Shown: positions 61,024-64,000 of the stretch, piece by piece | Layout: each line of letters begins with the position of its first letter | How positions within the stretch are numbered: the first letter of the stretch is position 1 | DNA from: Stenotrophomonas nitritireducens | GTDB lineage: Bacteria; Pseudomonadota; Gammaproteobacteria; Xanthomonadales; Xanthomonadaceae | Assembly: GCF_001431425.1 (NCBI RefSeq) | Contig: NZ_LDJG01000017.1 | Location: 62,001-126,000, forward strand | Direction: 5' to 3' | Length of the DNA stretch: 64,000 nucleotides | The notes under the pieces: model-generated | What the model saw: the letters and a program-made list of their open reading frames with translations, nothing else | Databases searched by the model: none | Told to the model about the DNA's origin: nothing | Program-made: the position numbers and the translations under genes

Positions 61024-61403
61024 TGCTCGCCCTCCGCAGTCGTCTTCGGCGATGGCGAAGCGGCCCGCTCGGTGCGGTAGTCGCCGGCCAGTTCGGAGGG
61101 GTCGCGCGGCTGAGCGCGTGATGGCGTCAGGTGGAACTGGATGCCGGCGCGCACGCGCGCCAGGTCAGCCAGCAGCCGTGGGTAATCGAAGTGGTAGCGC
61201 TCGCCCGGCTGGATGGGGGCATGCGCGGCGCTGTCCGCGACGGTGCGTTCCAGCGCGTCGAGCTGGCGCAGCGCGGCGACCAACTCCTGGCGCTGCGCCG
61301 GGGACTCGGCCAATGCCATCGGGGACTGGCCCAGCACGAGGGCCGTCACGAAAAAAGTGGGCACGCCGCGATGCGCGGCGCGCAGCCAGATCGAAGCCAC
61401 CAT
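61020..61403 (-). CDS. RAQPRD-family ICE protein
   Basis: 127 residues. Signal-like N-terminus (FFVTALVLGQSPMALA) and the diagnostic motif RAQPRDPSELAGDY with RYHFDYPRLLADL before it (TIGR01690). This small secreted protein opens the leftward T4SS transfer operon. The start is not certain: an upstream ribosome-binding site is weak. Confidence 0.9.
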   Translation of the reverse strand: MVASIWLRAAHRGVPTFFVTALVLGQSPMALAESPAQRQELVAALRQLDALERTVADSAAHAPIQPGERYHFDYPRLLADLARVRAGIQFHLTPSRAQPRDPSELAGDYRTERAASPSPKTTAEGEQ

Positions 61404-61543
61404 CGCGCCATTCCTGTGTGATCAGCAATGGGTTGATCGTGGAGATCAGGGCTGTTTCAGGCCGCAAACAATAGGAACTGGCGGACGACCGGATTGGGCA
61501 TGCTGCGAGCGAACCTACAAAAGCCCGGGTCGCGTTTCGATTA

Positions 61544-61572
61544 TTGCGTTTTTCGAGTATTTCGAATATGAT
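61544..61572 (+). promoter_or_regulatory. Promoter for the HTH/PIN/TRIP13-like genes
   Basis: TTGCGT (61544-61549), 17-bp spacer, TATGAT (61567-61572), in an AT-rich stretch unlike the flanks. The spacer has TTTCGAGTATTTCGAATA with repeated TTCGA, which may be an operator for the HTH antitoxin. Predicted start near 61579. Confidence 0.6.
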
Positions 61573-61606
61573 CGGCTCTGCAACCGTTTTCGCTTAGGAG
61601 CTACCC

Positions 61607-62077
61607 ATGACCACCGCCACTGCCCAATCCAAGATGACCCTTCCCGCCGCGGGAGAGGTGAAGGCAGCCGTCCAGGGTCAACGTGCCTTGGCGGCTTACC
61701 TCGCAACCCAGTTCGAGACGCAGCACATCCAGATCTTTGATGACCACAAACAGGCTCATCAGGTGGAACTGCCTACCTCGGCTTTACGCCTGCTGGTCGA
61801 CATCCTGGCCGAGTTGGCCGATGGCAATGCAGTAAAGGTGGTGCCCGTCCATGCAGAGCTGACGACCCAAGAGGCGGCGGACTTGCTCAACGTGTCCCGT
61901 CCCCATTTCGTCAAGCTGCTCGAAGATGGGGTGTTGGCATTTCATCGCACCGGCAAGCACCGCAGGGTGAGGTTCGCCGATCTGATGCAGTACAAGGAAG
62001 CGCGCGAGCGCGCCAGTGAGCAGGCGATGGCCGAACTCGCTCAGCAGTCGCAAGAGTTGGGAATGGGATACGAATGA
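61607..62077 (+). CDS. Excisionase-type HTH antitoxin
   Basis: 156 residues. The C-terminal half has an excisionase/MerR-like DNA-binding domain: LTTQEAADLLNVSRPHFVKLLEDGVLAFHRTGKHRRVRFADL. The stop overlaps the PIN-toxin start by four bases, so it is probably the antitoxin and autorepressor of that pair. This HTH/PIN pairing is known from several mobile elements. Confidence 0.85.
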   Translation: MTTATAQSKMTLPAAGEVKAAVQGQRALAAYLATQFETQHIQIFDDHKQAHQVELPTSALRLLVDILAELADGNAVKVVPVHAELTTQEAADLLNVSRPHFVKLLEDGVLAFHRTGKHRRVRFADLMQYKEARERASEQAMAELAQQSQELGMGYE

Positions 62078-62649
62078 GGCATTCCCCATTCACCGCCGTC
62101 TACGACGCGTGCGTTCTATATCCCGCGCCACTGCGGGATTTCCTGATGTGGCTCGGCCTGTCTGGCCGCTTCCGGGCGCGGTGGAGCCAAGCCATTCATG
62201 AGGAGTGGAAACGCAACCTGTTGATCAACCGCCCCGATCTCACCCGGGTTCAGGTCGACAGGACGTCGGATCTCATGGACCGGGCAATTCCGGACGGCTT
62301 GGTGGAGGGCTACGAAGCGCTCGTGGCAGGCCTGACATTGCCCGATCCGGACGACCGGCACGTCCTGGCTGCGGCGATTCGCTGCGGTGCGAGCGTGATT
62401 GTGACGTTCAACGAACGGGATTTCCCGAACGATCTGCTGGCTCCGTACGGCATCGAATCGCAGCACCCCGATGAGTTTGTGGACAACCTACTGGATCTGG
62501 ACGCGGCCGCCGTGGTGTCGGCTGCGCAGCGCCAGCGTGCCCAACTCAAGCATCCGCCGATCGAGGTGGACCGCTATCTCGAAATCCTGCTGCGCCAGGG
62601 CCTTGTGCAAACGACCAAGGTGCTGGCGACCTATCGCACCATTCTCTGA
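62074..62649 (+). CDS. PIN-domain toxin-like RNase
   Basis: 191 residues. PIN fold with acidic residues: VYDACVLYPAPLRDFL (first Asp), EEWKRNL (Glu) and DPDDRHVLAAAIRCGASVIVTFNERDFP (late Asp residues). PIN toxins cleave RNA. The coupling to the HTH gene and the 17-bp gap to the AAA+ gene suggest one operon. Confidence 0.87.
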   Translation: MRHSPFTAVYDACVLYPAPLRDFLMWLGLSGRFRARWSQAIHEEWKRNLLINRPDLTRVQVDRTSDLMDRAIPDGLVEGYEALVAGLTLPDPDDRHVLAAAIRCGASVIVTFNERDFPNDLLAPYGIESQHPDEFVDNLLDLDAAAVVSAAQRQRAQLKHPPIEVDRYLEILLRQGLVQTTKVLATYRTIL

Positions 62650-62666
62650 CCCGCCGAGAGCCACGG

Positions 62667-63581
62667 ATGACCAAGAATCCTTCATCAGACGCCACTTTGC
62701 CGAAAGGCATCCATCGAAGCTGGAAGCTGCCGGACACGTCGCTGGGCGCCCTGTGGGATTCCATCGTCATGGACGAAGCTCTCAAGAAGCAGTTGCTGTC
62801 ACAGGCGATCGTCAACTTCACGGTGCGCCCCAAGGTGGAGCGCACGGTACTCCCCCTGCACGGCGTGATCTTGTTGGTCGGCCCGCCGGGGACTGGGAAG
62901 ACCTCCTTGGCACGGGGCTTGGCGCATCGTGTGGCCGAATCTTTTTCTTCTGCGAAGTTTCGATTGCTGGAAGTAGAGCCTCACACGCTGACGAGCTCTG
63001 CAATGGGAAAGACTCAACGCGCCGTGGCAGACCTGTTCTCGCAATCGATCGCAGAATCCGCAGCGGCGGGCCCGACGATCGTCCTTCTGGACGAGGTCGA
63101 AACGCTTGCGGCTGATCGAGCCAAGCTCAGCCTGGAAGCCAACCCGGTTGATGTGCACCGGGCCACCGACGCGGTGTTGGTGCAGTTGGACATGTTGGCC
63201 GAACGCAACCCGCATCTGCTGTTCGTGGCCACCAGCAACTTCCCACAGGCCGTCGACAGTGCCTTCCTATCTCGTTGCGACATGGTGATGGAGGTGCCAC
63301 TGCCCGGCAAGGATGCCTGCAAGCAGATCCTGGTGGACTGCCTGAATGGCCTGGCAAAGACATTTCCGGGGATTGGCAAGCTTTCCTCGGCTCACCAGTT
63401 CGACGCGTGCGCTGGCGAGTGCGTCGGATTGGATGGTCGGGCCATTCGCAAGGTCGTAGCCAACGCCCTCGCGGCCGACCCGCAAGTGGCTATCGATCCG
63501 AACAAGCTTTCCGTAGAGCACCTGCGCAGTGCGATACGACAGGCAACGCAAATGCGCCTTCAAGGAGGGAAGCAAAAATGA
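62667..63581 (+). CDS. TRIP13/Pch2-like AAA+ ATPase (CBASS Cap6-like)
   Basis: 304 residues. A short N-terminal region leads into an AAA+ core: Walker A VGPPGTGKTSLARGLA (residues about 70-85), Walker B TIVLLDEVETLAADR (about 136-150), sensor 1 ATSNFP near 187, and an arginine-finger candidate SRCDMV near 201. The LLDEVE wording and short length fit bacterial TRIP13-like remodellers that act on HORMA proteins in type III CBASS defence. The next gene overlaps by four bases (ATGA) behind an AAGGAGG. The nucleotidyltransferase and effector would lie beyond the window. Confidence 0.83.
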   Translation: MTKNPSSDATLPKGIHRSWKLPDTSLGALWDSIVMDEALKKQLLSQAIVNFTVRPKVERTVLPLHGVILLVGPPGTGKTSLARGLAHRVAESFSSAKFRLLEVEPHTLTSSAMGKTQRAVADLFSQSIAESAAAGPTIVLLDEVETLAADRAKLSLEANPVDVHRATDAVLVQLDMLAERNPHLLFVATSNFPQAVDSAFLSRCDMVMEVPLPGKDACKQILVDCLNGLAKTFPGIGKLSSAHQFDACAGECVGLDGRAIRKVVANALAADPQVAIDPNKLSVEHLRSAIRQATQMRLQGGKQK

Positions 63582-64000
63582 CCACCGTTGTCAGCCGGAC
63601 GTTTCGCAGCTCGCCGCACCGCGATGCGTTGCAGACGTGGGATGCCATTGTCGAACTGCTCACTCAGGGCAAGGACGGCACGGCTCGCTCTGAACTCAGG
63701 GCCGTGGCGGGCGTGGCCGCCAGCTTGATCGCCGACCAGGCACCCAAGAGCGCGCCCATCGTTGCGACATGCGATGGACCACGGACCAGGATCTACTGCC
63801 TCTTCGACGAAGACGCGATCGATGGTGATGATGCCAACGAAGAAGTCTTGGGGTTCGAGCCGTTGAAGGGAGACTGGGGAGTCTCGCTGCCGTGTCCGAA
63901 GGAGCAGCTCGGCTGGGTGCAAACCGCGCTCAAAAAGCACAGTTCTCGCATCATTGCACGGGACTTGAGCCAAGGAATTGCCACGCAGGCGCAGGCCGAT
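63578..64000 (+). CDS. Partial protein after TRIP13-like gene, candidate HORMA protein
   Basis: The frame is open from 63578 to the window edge (141 codons). It starts MTTVVSRTFRSSPHRDALQT and contains ELRAVAGVAASLIADQAP, GPRTRIYCLFDEDAIDGDD and WGVSLPCPKEQLGWVQ. I recognise no fixed motif; position next to a TRIP13-like gene makes a bacterial HORMA-like partner the best guess. Translation is coupled to the ATPase gene, and AAGGAGG lies 10 bases before the ATG. Confidence 0.55.
   Translation, partial: MTTVVSRTFRSSPHRDALQTWDAIVELLTQGKDGTARSELRAVAGVAASLIADQAPKSAPIVATCDGPRTRIYCLFDEDAIDGDDANEEVLGFEPLKGDWGVSLPCPKEQLGWVQTALKKHSSRIIARDLSQGIATQAQAD

Overview
The window is high-GC DNA of proteobacterial type and reads as the inside of a large integrative and conjugative element (ICE) of the Pseudomonas PFGI-1/clc kind, as found in Burkholderiales and Pseudomonas. 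The evidence is a nearly complete MobH relaxase plus PFL_47xx-type type IV secretion gene set (about 43.5-61.4 kb). The rest is cargo: metal resistance, an energy-metabolism island, insertion sequences and the start of a defence-like locus. Neither end of the element, no integrase, no tRNA and no CRISPR array is seen.

Layout. (1) 1-7.0 kb: copper resistance. copA, copB, a DUF411 protein, a DUF2933 protein and a truncated Cu-ATPase run leftward; the copRS two-component system runs rightward from a shared region holding a CopR-like palindrome. (2) 7.1-11.1 kb: an IS66 element whose right terminal repeat I cannot find, then a CadR/PbrR-type MerR regulator divergent from a cation transporter with two N-terminal metal-binding-like domains. 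(3) 11.4-40.5 kb: a metabolic and metal-stress island. The rightward arm holds DUF2933, an HMA chaperone, a DUF3141 hydrolase, acetate kinase, a MerR regulator, cyclopropane-fatty-acid synthase and a phosphoketolase-family enzyme. A TetR/SDR pair follows. The leftward arm is a run of about 18 tightly packed genes (39.8 to 21.8 kb): periplasmic metal protein, DUF2933, methyltransferase-like protein, PPK2, metal P-type ATPase, MFS, LemA, two TPM proteins, beta-CASP nuclease, archaeal-type AMP phosphorylase, PRPP synthase, DUF6629, D-2-hydroxyacid dehydrogenase, UbiB kinase, type II GAPDH and a DUF4010 membrane protein. (4) 40.5-43.5 kb: MerR and SoxR regulators, truncated nmrA- and merR-like genes, and an intact IS5-family element with a CTAG duplication. 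(5) 43.5-61.4 kb: relaxase, an HTH/RES toxin-antitoxin-like pair, DUF3742 and the T4SS genes. (6) 61.5-64 kb: an HTH/PIN toxin-antitoxin pair, then a TRIP13-like AAA+ ATPase and a partial overlapping gene that may be a HORMA protein, which would be the start of a type III CBASS-like locus.

How it may work together. Each arm of the metabolic island starts at a perfect FNR/ANR box (TTGAT-N4-ATCAA), each centred 41.5 bp upstream of the start point predicted from its -10 hexamer, and the two promoters face each other about 29 kb apart. I infer that the island is switched on at low oxygen. A phosphoketolase would give acetyl-phosphate, and acetate kinase would turn it into ATP without a phosphotransacetylase, which is absent. 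GAPDH, D-lactate-type dehydrogenase, PPK2, AMP phosphorylase and PRPP synthase would support redox, energy and nucleotide balance. The content recalls the low-oxygen-activated locus reported in Burkholderia cenocepacia, but here it is carried on an ICE and mixed with copper/metal genes.
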